Assembly (NCBI GenBank): GCA_031266025.1
Contig: JAISBV010000028.1
Span: 1 to 55,164 of the forward strand
Source: Eubacteriales Family XIII. Incertae Sedis bacterium
GTDB taxonomy: Bacteria; Bacillota; Clostridia; Peptostreptococcales; Anaerovoracaceae
Length of the DNA stretch: 55,164 nt
Reading direction: 5' to 3'
This document shows positions 33,502 through 43,292 of the stretch, one piece after another. The notes beneath the pieces are model-generated. The model saw only the letters and a list, made by a program, of their open reading frames with translations, made no database searches and was not told the origin of the DNA. A program made the position numbers and the translations under genes. Every line of letters begins with the position of its first letter. Within the stretch, counting starts at the first letter, position 1.

Positions 33502-35955
33502 CTACGAATCGCGCAAAACGGCGCCAAGCTCATTTTCGAGCGCCGAAAGCATTTTATTGTGCTCCGCGCCGACCTCTTCATCGGTCAATGTTCGTTCAGG
33601 CGAACGATAAATCAAATTGAAAGCCGCGCTCTTCTTGCCTTCCGCCACCTGCGGGCCCTTATAGACGTCGAAAAGACTCACCTTTTCAAGCAGTTTCCCG
33701 GCGGCTTTTCGTATAACGTCCTCAATACGCTTTACGGTAACATCATCCTTCACTAAAAGAGCGATATCGCGTTCTACGGCCGGATAGCGCGGCAACGGCG
33801 TGTAATAACGCGTGACGTCCGCCCTCTCGACAATTCCGTCCATATCTATATCCGCGGCATAACAGCGCGCGTCCAAGCCGTAACGCTCGGCCGCGTCGGG
33901 ATTTATTTCGCCGAATATACATAGGGGCGTATCGCCCGCAAATACTCGCGCGCAGCGCCCCGGATGCCAAGCGGCGGCATCGCGCTCAGCTTCGTACGAC
34001 ACCTTTATTCCGAACCTCTTGAACAACTCCTCCAATATACCCTTTAAACGGAAGAAATCCGCGTCGCCGCCGTACATTCCCAACGACAAAGCGATTCGTT
34101 CTTCCGGCAGCCGCCCGGCCCCGTTGTCGAAAAATGTATTTCCTATTTCAAACGCCGCAGCCCGGTTATTGTTTCTCGCGTAATTCCTGCCCAATGTTTC
34201 GAGCATGGCCGGCAGCAGCATAGTGCGCATCACGCTGTTTTCATCCCCGAGCGGGTTCATAAGACGTACAAATCGGCGTTCTTTGGCAGTCGCGGGAACG
34301 CCAAGGTCGTCCACGCCGCGCGGACTGACGAAAGAATACGTCTGTATCTCGCTCAAGCCCGCAGCGACCAATATATCGCGCGCCAAATCGCGCAAATCCG
34401 CCGAACGGGAACGCTCCGCTTGAGCCGCGCCCTTGTGCAGCGTCACAGCAAGTTCACCGTAGCCGTAAATGCGCGCTATTTCCTCTATCAGATCCTCCTC
34501 GCCCGCTATATCGAGACGGACGCTCGGCGGCAAAACATCCAAAGTATCTTCCGTCGGAACAACGTCCATTTCGAGACGCCGCAGATATGAAGCCGCCTCT
34601 GCGAGACCGAGACTCGTGCCGAGGATTTTATTTACGCGTTCGATCCTAAGTTTTATACGTTCGCGCGGCACGGAAACCGCAGCGTACTTGGACGCCTGAT
34701 TCGTGAAAAAAGCGTCTGCCGCGCGCGCGTTCCTTTCTGGATAGACGTCCACGGCGCCTTCCGTGACATAGCCGGCGCCAAGCTGCTCCACAAGGGCGCA
34801 GACCCTGTCAACGGCCTCTCCCGACAATTCCGGTGATATACCCTTCTCGTATCTGTTCGACGCTTCCGTACGCAGCCCGAGCTTACGGGCGGTCAAGCGT
34901 ATGCCGTCGCTTTTGAAAGCCGCGCATTCTATCAGAATGGTTCTTGTATCGTTCTCTATTTCTGAGTTGAGACCGCCCATAACGCCGGCTACTCCTATAG
35001 CCTTTACGGCGTCCTTTATCATAAGCGTATCTGCAGACATTGTACGCTCGACACCGTCCAATGTCGTGAACTTCTCACCTTCGACCGCCGTATCCACGAC
35101 AATCCGCCCGCCTTCTACCGTTCTGACGTCAAACGCGTGGAGCGGGTGTCCGTATTCGAGCATGACGTAATTCGTAATGTCTACGATATTGTTGATAGGA
35201 CGCATTCCGGACATCATCAGCTTCTTCTTGAGCCACCACGGCGACTGCGCTATCTTCACGTCTGTTATGACGCGCGCTATATACCTCAGGCAGAGCTCGG
35301 GCCGTCTCACCTCGACAGCCACAAAATCTTCGGCTTTGTTTCCGTGTCTGCCCGTAATTTTCGTATTCGGATAACTGAGCTTGCCGTCAAACGTCGCCGA
35401 GGTCTCTCGCGCCATACCTATGATAGACAGGCAATCGGGTCTGTTCGGCGTAATCTCAAAATCAACGACGTCTGCGCGAAGCCCCGCCGCTTCGATAAAG
35501 TCGGCGCCGACGTCATACTCTTTTTCAAGTATCCATATGCCGTCCTTGTGGGATACGGGAATAACTTTATCCTCAAAACCAAGCTCCGAAGCGGAACACA
35601 GCATGCCTTCGGACTCGACGCCGCGCAGCTTGCTCTTCTTGATCTTGACGCCGCCCGGCAGCACGCCGCCCACAAGCGCCACAGGAACAAAATCCCCTGC
35701 GTTTACATTGGGAGCGCCTGTCACGATCTGCAAGGGAGAAACGCCGCCCACATCAACTTTTGCCACAATGAGATGATCCGAATCATCATGTTTTTCGACA
35801 GAGATAATCTTCCCGACAATGATCTTTTTCGCGCCCGCGCCATAGCGCCGTATACCCTCTGTATTCGAGCCGGAGAGAATCATCCGCTCGCAGAACACAT
35901 CGGTGTCCGCTTCAAAATCCACGTATTCTTTTAGCCAATCCAATGGTACAAGCAT
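33502..35955 (-). CDS. pheT: Phenylalanyl-tRNA synthetase, beta subunit
   Basis: Subunit of 817 residues with the tRNA-binding OB fold near the N-terminus (about 40-155), the B3/B4 editing module, the B5 domain and the C-terminal anticodon-binding ferredoxin-like domain (YPAVERDIAL). It works as an alpha2-beta2 enzyme with PheS. The pheS stop is 132 bases upstream, an unusually large gap filled by a palindromic repeat. Confidence 0.95.
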   Translation of the reverse strand: MLVPLDWLKEYVDFEADTDVFCERMILSGSNTEGIRRYGAGAKKIIVGKIISVEKHDDSDHLIVAKVDVGGVSPLQIVTGAPNVNAGDFVPVALVGGVLPGGVKIKKSKLRGVESEGMLCSASELGFEDKVIPVSHKDGIWILEKEYDVGADFIEAAGLRADVVDFEITPNRPDCLSIIGMARETSATFDGKLSYPNTKITGRHGNKAEDFVAVEVRRPELCLRYIARVITDVKIAQSPWWLKKKLMMSGMRPINNIVDITNYVMLEYGHPLHAFDVRTVEGGRIVVDTAVEGEKFTTLDGVERTMSADTLMIKDAVKAIGVAGVMGGLNSEIENDTRTILIECAAFKSDGIRLTARKLGLRTEASNRYEKGISPELSGEAVDRVCALVEQLGAGYVTEGAVDVYPERNARAADAFFTNQASKYAAVSVPRERIKLRIERVNKILGTSLGLAEAASYLRRLEMDVVPTEDTLDVLPPSVRLDIAGEEDLIEEIARIYGYGELAVTLHKGAAQAERSRSADLRDLARDILVAAGLSEIQTYSFVSPRGVDDLGVPATAKERRFVRLMNPLGDENSVMRTMLLPAMLETLGRNYARNNNRAAAFEIGNTFFDNGAGRLPEERIALSLGMYGGDADFFRLKGILEELFKRFGIKVSYEAERDAAAWHPGRCARVFAGDTPLCIFGEINPDAAERYGLDARCYAADIDMDGIVERADVTRYYTPLPRYPAVERDIALLVKDDVTVKRIEDVIRKAAGKLLEKVSLFDVYKGPQVAEGKKSAAFNLIYRSPERTLTDEEVGAEHNKMLSALENELGAVLRDS

Positions 35956-35980
35956 ACATACTTTCTCCTACTGCTTTTCC

Positions 35981-36074
35981 GTCATTCCGGGCTTGTCCCG
36001 GAATCTATATAATATTTTTGGGTTCCACCGGCAAGGGCATCCGGTACAAGCGGGATAGTTCTTCCCGGAATGAC
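35981..36074. repeat. Palindromic repeat element, copy 1, between pheS and pheT
   Basis: Element of 94 bases bounded by an 11-bp perfect inverted repeat (GTCATTCCGGG / CCCGGAATGAC). Its core, read on the minus strand (CCCGCTTGTACCGGATGCCC, then GCCGGTGGAA and CCAAAAA), recurs at 54987-55063 on the plus strand. It has no coding capacity, so it is a MITE-like or REP-like element or a large mRNA hairpin. Confidence 0.8.
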
Positions 36075-36087
36075 ATCGTTTGTTACA

Positions 36088-37113
36088 TTACTTGAATTGT
36101 TCGATAAAGCGCATATCATTCTCATAAAACAACCTTATATCATCGACGCCGTGCCGCAGCATCGCTATGCGCTCGACTCCCATTCCGAACGCAAAGCCCG
36201 TGTATCGCTCCGTATCGACGCCGCCGACCTTGAGCACGTTCGGATGAACCATGCCGCAGCCGAGTATCTCTATCCAACCGCCGCCTTTGCAGACGCGGCA
36301 GCCCTTACCGCCGCACTTGAAGCAGGACATGTCCATCTCCGCGCTGGGCTCGGTAAAGGGGAAGAAGTGAGGGCGAAATCTGGTTCTGACGTCGGCGCCG
36401 AACATTCGCTTCGCGAACGAATCCAAGGCGCCCTTGAGATCGGACATCGTCACATCCTCGTCCACGAGCAGACCTTCGACCTGATGAAACATCGGAGAGT
36501 GCGTCGCGTCCGCCGTATCGACCCGAAAACAGCGCCCGGGCGCTATTACCTTGATCGGCGGCTGCCGCCGCATAAGGGTTCGTATCTGAACCGGCGACGT
36601 CTGCGTGCGCAGCAGTGTATCGCCCGTAATGTAAAACGTATCCGTAAGCTCTCTCGACGGATGATTCGGCGCGGCGTTCAGAGCGTCAAAATTGTTGAAG
36701 ACTGTTTCGACCTCGGGGCCTTCCGTGACGCTGAAACCCATGCTCATGAATATGCGCGATATCTCGTCTATAGTGAGCGTAATGGGATGCCGCACGCCGA
36801 TGCGAATATCCGCGCCGGGTTCGGTAACGTCCACGGTCTCGGCGCTGAAGCGAAGCGCGTGTTCCGCCGCCTTGACTTCTTCGAATTTTCGCGCCAACAA
36901 GCCTTCGATCTCGGCTCTTGCCTCGTTCGCCGACTTGCCGAATTTCTTTCTGTCGTCAGGGCTCATCGAACCCATGGAACGCAGTATCTCCGTAAGCTTC
37001 CCCTTCTTGCCGAGAAGCTTGACGCGCACTTCGTCTGTTTCGGATCTGCTCACGGCCTTTTCAAGCTGCGCTTTGGCTTCGTTCAGTATGGCCGACAGCT
37101 GAGTGTTTTGCAT
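36088..37113 (-). CDS. pheS: Phenylalanyl-tRNA synthetase, alpha subunit
   Basis: Catalytic class II subunit of 341 residues that activates phenylalanine. Motif 2 and 3 regions are visible (CFRVDTADATHSPMFHQVEG; GMGVERIAML), with a CFKCGGKGCRVCKG segment before motif 3. The coiled-coil N-terminus (about 1-85) binds tRNA. No T-box is seen in the 34 bases upstream. Confidence 0.96.
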   Translation of the reverse strand: MQNTQLSAILNEAKAQLEKAVSRSETDEVRVKLLGKKGKLTEILRSMGSMSPDDRKKFGKSANEARAEIEGLLARKFEEVKAAEHALRFSAETVDVTEPGADIRIGVRHPITLTIDEISRIFMSMGFSVTEGPEVETVFNNFDALNAAPNHPSRELTDTFYITGDTLLRTQTSPVQIRTLMRRQPPIKVIAPGRCFRVDTADATHSPMFHQVEGLLVDEDVTMSDLKGALDSFAKRMFGADVRTRFRPHFFPFTEPSAEMDMSCFKCGGKGCRVCKGGGWIEILGCGMVHPNVLKVGGVDTERYTGFAFGMGVERIAMLRHGVDDIRLFYENDMRFIEQFK

Positions 37114-37147
37114 ACAATAACTCTCCTTTTGCGGACATAAGCGCTGA

Positions 37148-37981
37148 TTATTGCCGCGCCGCGCCGCGTTGTTGCCTTACGGACTCAAACATAAGTATAG
37201 CAGCCGCGGCAGCCGCATTCAAGGATTCCGCGCCGCCGGGCATCGGTATACCTACCGTTACAAACGCGTTTTCCGCGAAAGCCTTCGACGGGCCTCCGCC
37301 CTCGTTGCCTATCACGAGTGCGATATCGCGCGCAAGATCGGCGTCATAACAGCTTACCGCGCCGCAGGCATCCGCCACAGCCACGCGCTTACCGGCTGCC
37401 GCGAGCAAGTCTGCGGCTTCGTCCGCGTCGCGGACAAACAGCACAGGCGCCCGAAACAGCGCGCCGGCCGCAGCTCTGACCGCCTTGGGGCCGTATGGGT
37501 CGCATGTACCCGCAGCGGCCATCACGCCGCCAAAACCCGCCGCGTCAGCGGTTCGTATCAGCGATCCGATATTACCCGGATCCTGTAATCGGTCAAGTAC
37601 CAATATATTGGCGCCGGCCCGCGAAAAAAGCGTCTCCGCGCCGCACACGGGCTTTTTGACGGCCGCCAAGACGCCCTGCGGCGTTTCCGCGCCGGAAATC
37701 CCGCGAAATATGCGTTCAGTCGTCAAAAGTACGTCCGCGCCCGCGCGCGCGGCCTTTTCCGCCAAGGCGCGCCGCCGCGAAAGAAGGGATTCGGCGACGT
37801 CCGCCGTTTCCTCACAAAAAAAAGCGAATAGGATATCCGCGTCGTTGTCAAGCGCCTCCGCAAAAAGCTTGGGGCCTTCAATCAGGTAATATCCGAGACT
37901 GTCCCTGCCCTTCTTCGTCAAAAGTTTCTTTGCTGTTTTTACCGCCTTATTGTCGGCGGATGTGATTCTTACAGTGCGCAT
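37148..37981 (-). CDS. SpoU/TrmH-family RNA 2'-O-methyltransferase
   Basis: RNA methyltransferase of 277 residues with the SPOUT knot motifs: VLDRLQDPGNIGSLIRTADA, LVIGNEGGG and IPMPGGAESLNAAAAAAI. The N-terminal 90 residues form the small RNA-binding domain. The target is a tRNA or rRNA ribose, not specified by the sequence. Genes of this family often precede pheS in Bacillota, as here. Confidence 0.9.
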   Translation of the reverse strand: MRTVRITSADNKAVKTAKKLLTKKGRDSLGYYLIEGPKLFAEALDNDADILFAFFCEETADVAESLLSRRRALAEKAARAGADVLLTTERIFRGISGAETPQGVLAAVKKPVCGAETLFSRAGANILVLDRLQDPGNIGSLIRTADAAGFGGVMAAAGTCDPYGPKAVRAAAGALFRAPVLFVRDADEAADLLAAAGKRVAVADACGAVSCYDADLARDIALVIGNEGGGPSKAFAENAFVTVGIPMPGGAESLNAAAAAAILMFESVRQQRGAARQ

Positions 37982-38092
37982 AGCGTAAACCGTCGGTCTG
38001 TCGGCAGTAATCCCGCGCGAAAAGCCCCGGCTGTCATGTACGCGGCGCCGCGACGCCCGTCAAATTCCGGCAGGGCGCCGAGATCAAAGCCC

Positions 38093-39253
38093 TCACTGCG
38101 GAGGACGCAGGAATGACGGTATATCATCGTACTCCTTGTCCAAGCCTGTCTCCTGTCTGAGCTGCGGAACTTCCGCTTCCTCGCTGTTCCGCTCCGAAAC
38201 GCCGTCCTTATTATCCGCGTCGGGATACGGATCGGGATCGACGTCCGAGACCGCGTCATGCTGCGTCTCTGCGGCCGGCGCCTGTTCTTCGTCGCGCTGC
38301 CGTTCCTCAAAGCCCGTTGCTATGACCGTTACAGTGATTTCGTTGTGAATATCTTCTTTGATAGTGGCGCCGAAGATCACGATGGCGTCATCGTCCGCGT
38401 TTTGCTGTATCTGCTCGGCCGTCTCATTCACTTCGAGCATACTGAGATCGTAGCCGCCGGATATATTCAAAAGTATGGCGCGCGCGCCCTCTATTGTCGT
38501 TTCGAGTAAGGGGCTGTTTATAGCCGCGTGCACCGCGTCGCTGACGCGCGACTCGCCGCTGCCTTTGCCGACGCCCATATGCGCGACGCCGCGGTCAAGC
38601 ATGACTGTCTTGACGTCGGCGAAGTCAACATTTATGATGCCGGGCACCGTAATCAGGTCGGTGATACCCTGCACGCCCTGACGCAGCACCTCGTCGGCCA
38701 GATACAGGGCGTCCGTAAACGTTGTGCCGGGCTCCGACATCTGCAAAAGCCTGTCGTTTGGCACTATGACGAGCGAATCGACATATTTTTTCAAAAACAT
38801 AATGCCGAGCTCCGCGTGATCCATGCGTTTTTTTCCCTCAAAGCTGAAAGGCTTTGTGACGACGCCGACGGTCAATATACCCATGTCTTTCGACGCTTTT
38901 GCGACGACGGGCGCCGCGCCCGTACCTGTGCCGCCTCCCATGCCGCATGTGATGAACACCATGTCGGCGCCGGTCAGAAAATGGGAAATATCGTCTAAAT
39001 TCTCTTCGGCCGCCTTCTGTCCTATTTCGGGATTGCCGCCCGCGCCCAAGCCCTTCGTAAGCTTCTCGCCGATCTGCAGCTTGTTTTCGGATTTGGAATT
39101 TGAAAGCGCCTGTCTGTCGGTATTCACGGCCAAAAAGCTGACGCCTTGTGCCCCGGACTCTATCATCCTGTTGATGGCATTGCCTCCGGCGCCGCCTATC
39201 CCTATTACCTTTATTTGCGCCGTGTTCCCTTCGCTTCGTTCAAATTGCAGCAT
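38093..39253 (-). CDS. ftsZ: Cell division GTPase FtsZ
   Basis: FtsZ, 386 residues, polymerises into the division ring. The tubulin signature GGGTGTG is at 106-112 and the T7-loop region [11 protein letters not shown] is intact. The variable linker (about 320-373) is rich in D, E and Q, and the C-terminal peptide [10 protein letters not shown] would bind partners. GGGAGG precedes the start. No ftsA gene lies upstream, unlike the usual ftsA-ftsZ pair. Confidence 0.96.
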   Translation of the reverse strand: MLQFERSEGNTAQIKVIGIGGAGGNAINRMIESGAQGVSFLAVNTDRQALSNSKSENKLQIGEKLTKGLGAGGNPEIGQKAAEENLDDISHFLTGADMVFITCGMGGGTGTGAAPVVAKASKDMGILTVGVVTKPFSFEGKKRMDHAELGIMFLKKYVDSLVIVPNDRLLQMSEPGTTFTDALYLADEVLRQGVQGITDLITVPGIINVDFADVKTVMLDRGVAHMGVGKGSGESRVSDAVHAAINSPLLETTIEGARAILLNISGGYDLSMLEVNETAEQIQQNADDDAIVIFGATIKEDIHNEITVTVIATGFEERQRDEEQAPAAETQHDAVSDVDPDPYPDADNKDGVSERNSEEAEVPQLRQETGLDKEYDDIPSFLRPPQ

Positions 39254-39310
39254 TGTTTAGCGTCCTCCCGTAAGGCTCGATTATGAACGATCCTGTGTAT
39301 ACTGTAAATG

Positions 39311-39334
39311 ATTATATCACGTACTGCTATAATT
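39311..39334 (-). promoter_or_regulatory. Candidate ftsZ promoter
   Basis: The sbp-ftsZ gap contains a perfect minus-strand TATAAT at 39311-39316, about 60 bases before the ftsZ start. The -35 is weak (GTGCAA near 39334), so the assignment rests on the -10. Confidence 0.4.
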
Positions 39335-39342
39335 TGCACTAA

Positions 39343-39708
39343 TTATCGGTTCTCTTTGTTAGATTTTTTTCTTATATATCTGTCTATAATAATGCGCCGT
39401 ATGACGGCCAAATTGTTGAACAGTCTGCCGCCGAACACAAGTATTGCCGCGTAGTAAAGCGGAACGCCGAGAAGATCGCCGAGGTAAGTCAGCATACCCG
39501 CAAGCACGGCGTTCACAACAAAACCGCTTATGAGTATAAGGTTGTTGTACTTACCCTCCAAGTGACTTCTGGCCGCGCCCAAAAGCGAATCGAGCGCCGC
39601 CAAAAGCGCCATAGTAATATAAAACGCGTATTCGGTGGGAAACGAAAAGTTGAAAGCGAACCCAAGCGCTATACCGATCGCGAGACCCAGAAATATAGCT
39701 ATAATCAT
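39343..39708 (-). CDS. sbp: Small basic membrane protein Sbp (DUF1290)
   Basis: Protein of 121 residues with three or four hydrophobic segments and a basic tail (RRIIIDRYIRKKSNKENR), matching DUF1290/Sbp. In Bacillus the gene sits between ylxX and ftsA-ftsZ; here it directly precedes ftsZ. Its function is unknown; it is probably linked to division. Confidence 0.88.
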   Translation of the reverse strand: MIIAIFLGLAIGIALGFAFNFSFPTEYAFYITMALLAALDSLLGAARSHLEGKYNNLILISGFVVNAVLAGMLTYLGDLLGVPLYYAAILVFGGRLFNNLAVIRRIIIDRYIRKKSNKENR

Positions 39709-39834
39709 GTTTGTATCCGTTCCGCCGCCCCAAAAGACGGCACAGGTGTGTTTTTTCGTTTGACCGGCGGTGTAGGGCCGAGTCGCCCGTTTTCGGAAAA
39801 AGGCGGATGTTCACTTGCCCATTGGCTGTTGCGA

Positions 39835-40578
39835 CTAAGGCTGTTCGGACGCGGGCGGCGTCTGCCGATCCGCGTGCTGTGCGTAGCGGAACGCCGCGCC
39901 GGCGGGCCGCGCCGGCAAAACTATATCCGGTTCCACCTGTACGGTGAAAATCATTCCGTAGTATTCCCTGAGCGATACGCCATAGCTGTTCGGGCCTATC
40001 ATGGCGGCGGACAGGCGCGCGGGATCGCCTATAGCCTCGATAATGAAAGGCTTGGCCTCCGGTATATCGTTGATTCGCACGGTATATCCGTTGCAATTAA
40101 TCGTGGAACCGCTGTACATTCTGTGTCCGTTAATCGAAATTGCCTCGGCGCCGCCCTTGCTCAGATCGCTTATGATGCGCAGTATATCCGTGTCGTGGAC
40201 GATAAACGCGTTTATATCGATCCAGGCAGGAATGTCCGCCGTCGAATCGTCCACAACGACGCGCACGCCCGGCCCGTGAACCTCCGTAAAGGCCGTCATG
40301 GCCCTGTATACGGACAGCTCAGACAGTAAACTTTCATGCAGACTGTCGTCGGCGTCGGCCATGATCTTCTCATACTCGCCAAGCTTACGTTCCGCCTCTT
40401 CCGTCCGCTTGCGGATGTTATCTATCTCAAGCTGCTCGCTGCCTATCGAAATCTCAAGATCCGAAATAGTCTTCCGCGACACGAAGAGATTCATGCCGTC
40501 AGTACTGTTCGCTTGAGCTATGATCGAAAAACCTATGCAGATGCTGACCGCAAACAGCATGATCGTCCTGATACGCAT
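39835..40578 (-). CDS. DUF881 protein (YlxX-like)
   Basis: Protein of 247 residues with an N-terminal membrane anchor (about 5-22), a coiled coil (about 35-90), then the DUF881 domain (GPGVRVVVDD, AISINGHRM). It would be anchored with the domain outside the cytoplasm. It is the second of two DUF881 genes in tandem, 51 bases after the first. The 126-base gap to sbp shows no supported gene. Confidence 0.85.
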   Translation of the reverse strand: MRIRTIMLFAVSICIGFSIIAQANSTDGMNLFVSRKTISDLEISIGSEQLEIDNIRKRTEEAERKLGEYEKIMADADDSLHESLLSELSVYRAMTAFTEVHGPGVRVVVDDSTADIPAWIDINAFIVHDTDILRIISDLSKGGAEAISINGHRMYSGSTINCNGYTVRINDIPEAKPFIIEAIGDPARLSAAMIGPNSYGVSLREYYGMIFTVQVEPDIVLPARPAGAAFRYAQHADRQTPPASEQP

Positions 40579-40629
40579 ATCTTACCCGCCTGTTCACCAT
40601 AGAAGTTGAACGGTAATCCTATATCGCTT

Positions 40630-41385
40630 TTACGCGTTTCCGCCCGCGTCCTGCTCCGTAACGACCGGCTGCGCGTAGCGAAAATTCGTGACGCTGCCGT
40701 TGTAGCGGGCTATGGCAAGTTCTTCCGCCTTCTCTATCGAAACCCGCAAGTTGTACATATCCCGCATCGTGCTTATGATGCCGAATTTGATCGTGACAGC
40801 CGCTTCCATTGTGTCGGGATCGCCTATGACCAAAAGCTTGTAGGGCGAGGCCGTCGGATTGGAATTGATATTCACGTTATCTCCCGCCAAGACCATCTCG
40901 GTGAGGTTGACCAACCTGTTGCCGTTGATAGAAATGGCTTCCGCGCCTGATTCCTTGAGCCTGTTCACAAGGCTCAGCATCAGGTCGAAATGCGTCATGA
41001 TGTCGCCGTATATGTCGGCTTCAGCGCCTTCCGCCGGAAGAGGATCCTCTATCGTTATGATCAGGCCGGGCCCCTTGACGTCCAAAACTCCCGCCGCCAT
41101 CTTGTAGCGGTCGAGATCGGCCACGAGACCGGCGACGAGCGTGTCGTCCTCCGCGTTTTCCTTCTCTATACGCGCCAAGCGTTCTTCAATCACGCGCAAA
41201 TCCTCTATCGCCCTATCTTTCTCTATTTGAAGTTTTTCTAATTCGACTTGGTATGGCGTGACCTTTCCTATGGGAACGAGACCGCCCTGATCGGGGTTCT
41301 GTCCAAGCGAAATCTGCATGGATATCGCAAAACCCACGCAGACGGCCAAGACGCCGACTACAAACATTCCTCCGTATCTTTTCAT
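40630..41385 (-). CDS. DUF881 protein (YlxW-like)
   Basis: Protein of 251 residues with an N-terminal membrane segment (about 5-24), coiled coil and the DUF881 domain (GPGLIITIED, AISINGNRLV). The ATG at 41385 follows AAGGA; the frame is open to 41448 inside ftsQ. Sequence similarity to the next gene suggests an old duplication. Confidence 0.85.
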   Translation of the reverse strand: MKRYGGMFVVGVLAVCVGFAISMQISLGQNPDQGGLVPIGKVTPYQVELEKLQIEKDRAIEDLRVIEERLARIEKENAEDDTLVAGLVADLDRYKMAAGVLDVKGPGLIITIEDPLPAEGAEADIYGDIMTHFDLMLSLVNRLKESGAEAISINGNRLVNLTEMVLAGDNVNINSNPTASPYKLLVIGDPDTMEAAVTIKFGIISTMRDMYNLRVSIEKAEELAIARYNGSVTNFRYAQPVVTEQDAGGNA

Positions 41386-41426
41386 CAAAGTATTCCTTTT
41401 TTTGTAACTACTCAAGCGCCACGCGC

Positions 41427-42176
41427 TTATTCGGCGGCGGGCTGCCATGCAATATACCGATCTCCGGCCACCTTCAGCGTACCGCGTTCTATACCCTGCT
41501 CTTTGAGATCAAGCAGTCTCCGCTTTAATTCGCTGAGATTGTCCGACAGATGAGCGGGCGTACCCTCGCAGACAAGCCTGTCGAATATATACGCTCTAAC
41601 TATTATATTAGAAATGTCAACTTTTTTAAAGTATAATTCTTCATTTTTTACTTTTTTCAATAAATCGAGCGTGTCTGTAAGCGCGGCGTTCTCCTCGGCG
41701 ATGAGCGGCCGTCCCTCTTCGGCCTCGACAACGTTCAAATTGCCGAGTTCCGTGATCAGCGGCGCCGTTTTAGTCCTGCGCAGCACGAGACCGTTTTCGT
41801 CTATGATGATGCAGTCGCCGCGGTCGGAAACAAAAGCCGCCTCATCCCTTTCCGCGACGCGTATCACAAGCTCGTTCGGCAGGGCCCGCTTCGTATTGAC
41901 CGCCATGATGTAGGGGTCGGATAACAGATTGTTTCTGATATCGCGCATAGAAATACGGAATGTATTTTCGCCGATACTGACGCCGGCCATAGATATTATC
42001 TGCTCCGACGTATAGTAGGCGTTATTTTCCACATTGACGCGCTGTATATCGAAAAGCGGCGACGTCAGCAATTTGTAGGCGCCGAATATCACAAGAGCGG
42101 CGATCAGGCACTTGAGCAGGTAATGCTTTTTCCTGCGTTTCTTTTTCTTTTTTACAATTTCCCCTATTTCTTCCAT
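41427..42176 (-). CDS. ftsQ: Cell division protein FtsQ/DivIB
   Basis: Protein of 249 residues with a short basic cytoplasmic tail (KKKKKRRKK), one membrane segment (about 21-38), a POTRA domain (SPLFDIQRVNVENN) and the FtsQ beta domain. It recruits FtsL and the septal synthase. It follows murG closely; murB, often found between these genes, is absent. Confidence 0.9.
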   Translation of the reverse strand: MEEIGEIVKKKKKRRKKHYLLKCLIAALVIFGAYKLLTSPLFDIQRVNVENNAYYTSEQIISMAGVSIGENTFRISMRDIRNNLLSDPYIMAVNTKRALPNELVIRVAERDEAAFVSDRGDCIIIDENGLVLRRTKTAPLITELGNLNVVEAEEGRPLIAEENAALTDTLDLLKKVKNEELYFKKVDISNIIVRAYIFDRLVCEGTPAHLSDNLSELKRRLLDLKEQGIERGTLKVAGDRYIAWQPAAE

Positions 42177-42188
42177 ATTCAAGCGGCC

Positions 42189-43292
42189 TTAAGTAATTTT
42201 CTTCGCAATTATATCATATATAACATCCGCCGCGTCGAGACGCCCGAACTTCTCGCTCGCCGCGCTCATTTCATTCAACAGGCGCTTGTTGTTCTTCAGG
42301 CGCAGCACTGTATCCAACAAACGCGCCGAGTTGAGATCTTTTTCCTCTATCAGCAGCGCGCCCCCGCGATCCGCCACGGCCTTGGCGTTAAAAAACTGAT
42401 GGTTGCCCGCGACGTTCGGCGACGGAATCAATACGGAAGCCCGTCCGCAGGCCGTGATCTCGGATACGGTGAGCGCCCCCGCGCGGCTGATCACAAGGTC
42501 GGCCGCAGCCATATAGACGTGCATTTCATCCGTATATTCCATCACGCGAAAGCGATCCCCGTCAAGCACGCCTCTTGAGACAAGCGCATCGACGACGTCG
42601 TCGTAATACCTGCTTCCCGATACGAAAAACAGTCTCAGGTCGCTTTCTGCGTAAAGCGCGGAGGACGCGGAGATCAAGGCGTCGTTCAACGCCCGCGCGC
42701 CCAGACTGCCGCCGAATACGAGCAGCGCGAATTCATGCGGCTTTATCCCGAGACGTTCCCGATAACGAGCGATACCGCAAGCCGTAAATTCACGGCGCAC
42801 GGGATTGCCCGTGACGACTGTCTTGGACATATCCTTGAAACCGCTCTTCGCTTCCTCAAACGCGACAAACACCTTTTCGGTATAGCGTTCAGCCATCCTG
42901 TTGGCGACGCCCGGAACAGCGTTCTGCTCGTGTATATACGTTCGTATGCCGGCTTTCCCGGCTTCGCGAATCACAGGGCCGGAAACGTAGCCGCCCGTTC
43001 CTATCACCGCATCCGGCTTGAATTCCCGGAGTATTCCCCTTATCTCGCGGCAGGCCCGCAGGAGACCTATAACGGCGCCCGCGTTCCTGTAAAGCTTTTT
43101 TCGGTCAAATCCCGTTATATCCAAAAGGCGCAGCTCATAACCGCGCGACGGAATAATATCTTTCTCCATGCCGCGTCTCGCGCCTATAAAGATTATCTCG
43201 CTGTCCGGCTGCCGCCGCATGATCTTGTCGGCTATGGCTACGGCCGGATATATATGGCCTCCGGTTCCGCCGCCCGCCATAACTACTCTCAT
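42189..43292 (-). CDS. murG: UDP-GlcNAc:lipid I GlcNAc transferase MurG
   Basis: GT-B glycosyltransferase of 367 residues that makes lipid II at the inner membrane face. The N-terminal GGGTGGHIYPA loop, HEQNAVPG and the C-terminal donor-binding region (ALTVSEITACGRASVLIPSPN) are intact. It overlaps ftsW by 4 bases. Confidence 0.95.
   Translation of the reverse strand: MRVVMAGGGTGGHIYPAVAIADKIMRRQPDSEIIFIGARRGMEKDIIPSRGYELRLLDITGFDRKKLYRNAGAVIGLLRACREIRGILREFKPDAVIGTGGYVSGPVIREAGKAGIRTYIHEQNAVPGVANRMAERYTEKVFVAFEEAKSGFKDMSKTVVTGNPVRREFTACGIARYRERLGIKPHEFALLVFGGSLGARALNDALISASSALYAESDLRLFFVSGSRYYDDVVDALVSRGVLDGDRFRVMEYTDEMHVYMAAADLVISRAGALTVSEITACGRASVLIPSPNVAGNHQFFNAKAVADRGGALLIEEKDLNSARLLDTVLRLKNNKRLLNEMSAASEKFGRLDAADVIYDIIAKKIT

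Noticed and set aside
39562-40329. Long plus-strand open frame opposite sbp and DUF881 genes
   Set aside because: High-GC antisense frames are open by codon bias; the translation is arginine-rich without any family pattern, and the minus-strand genes are clearly real.
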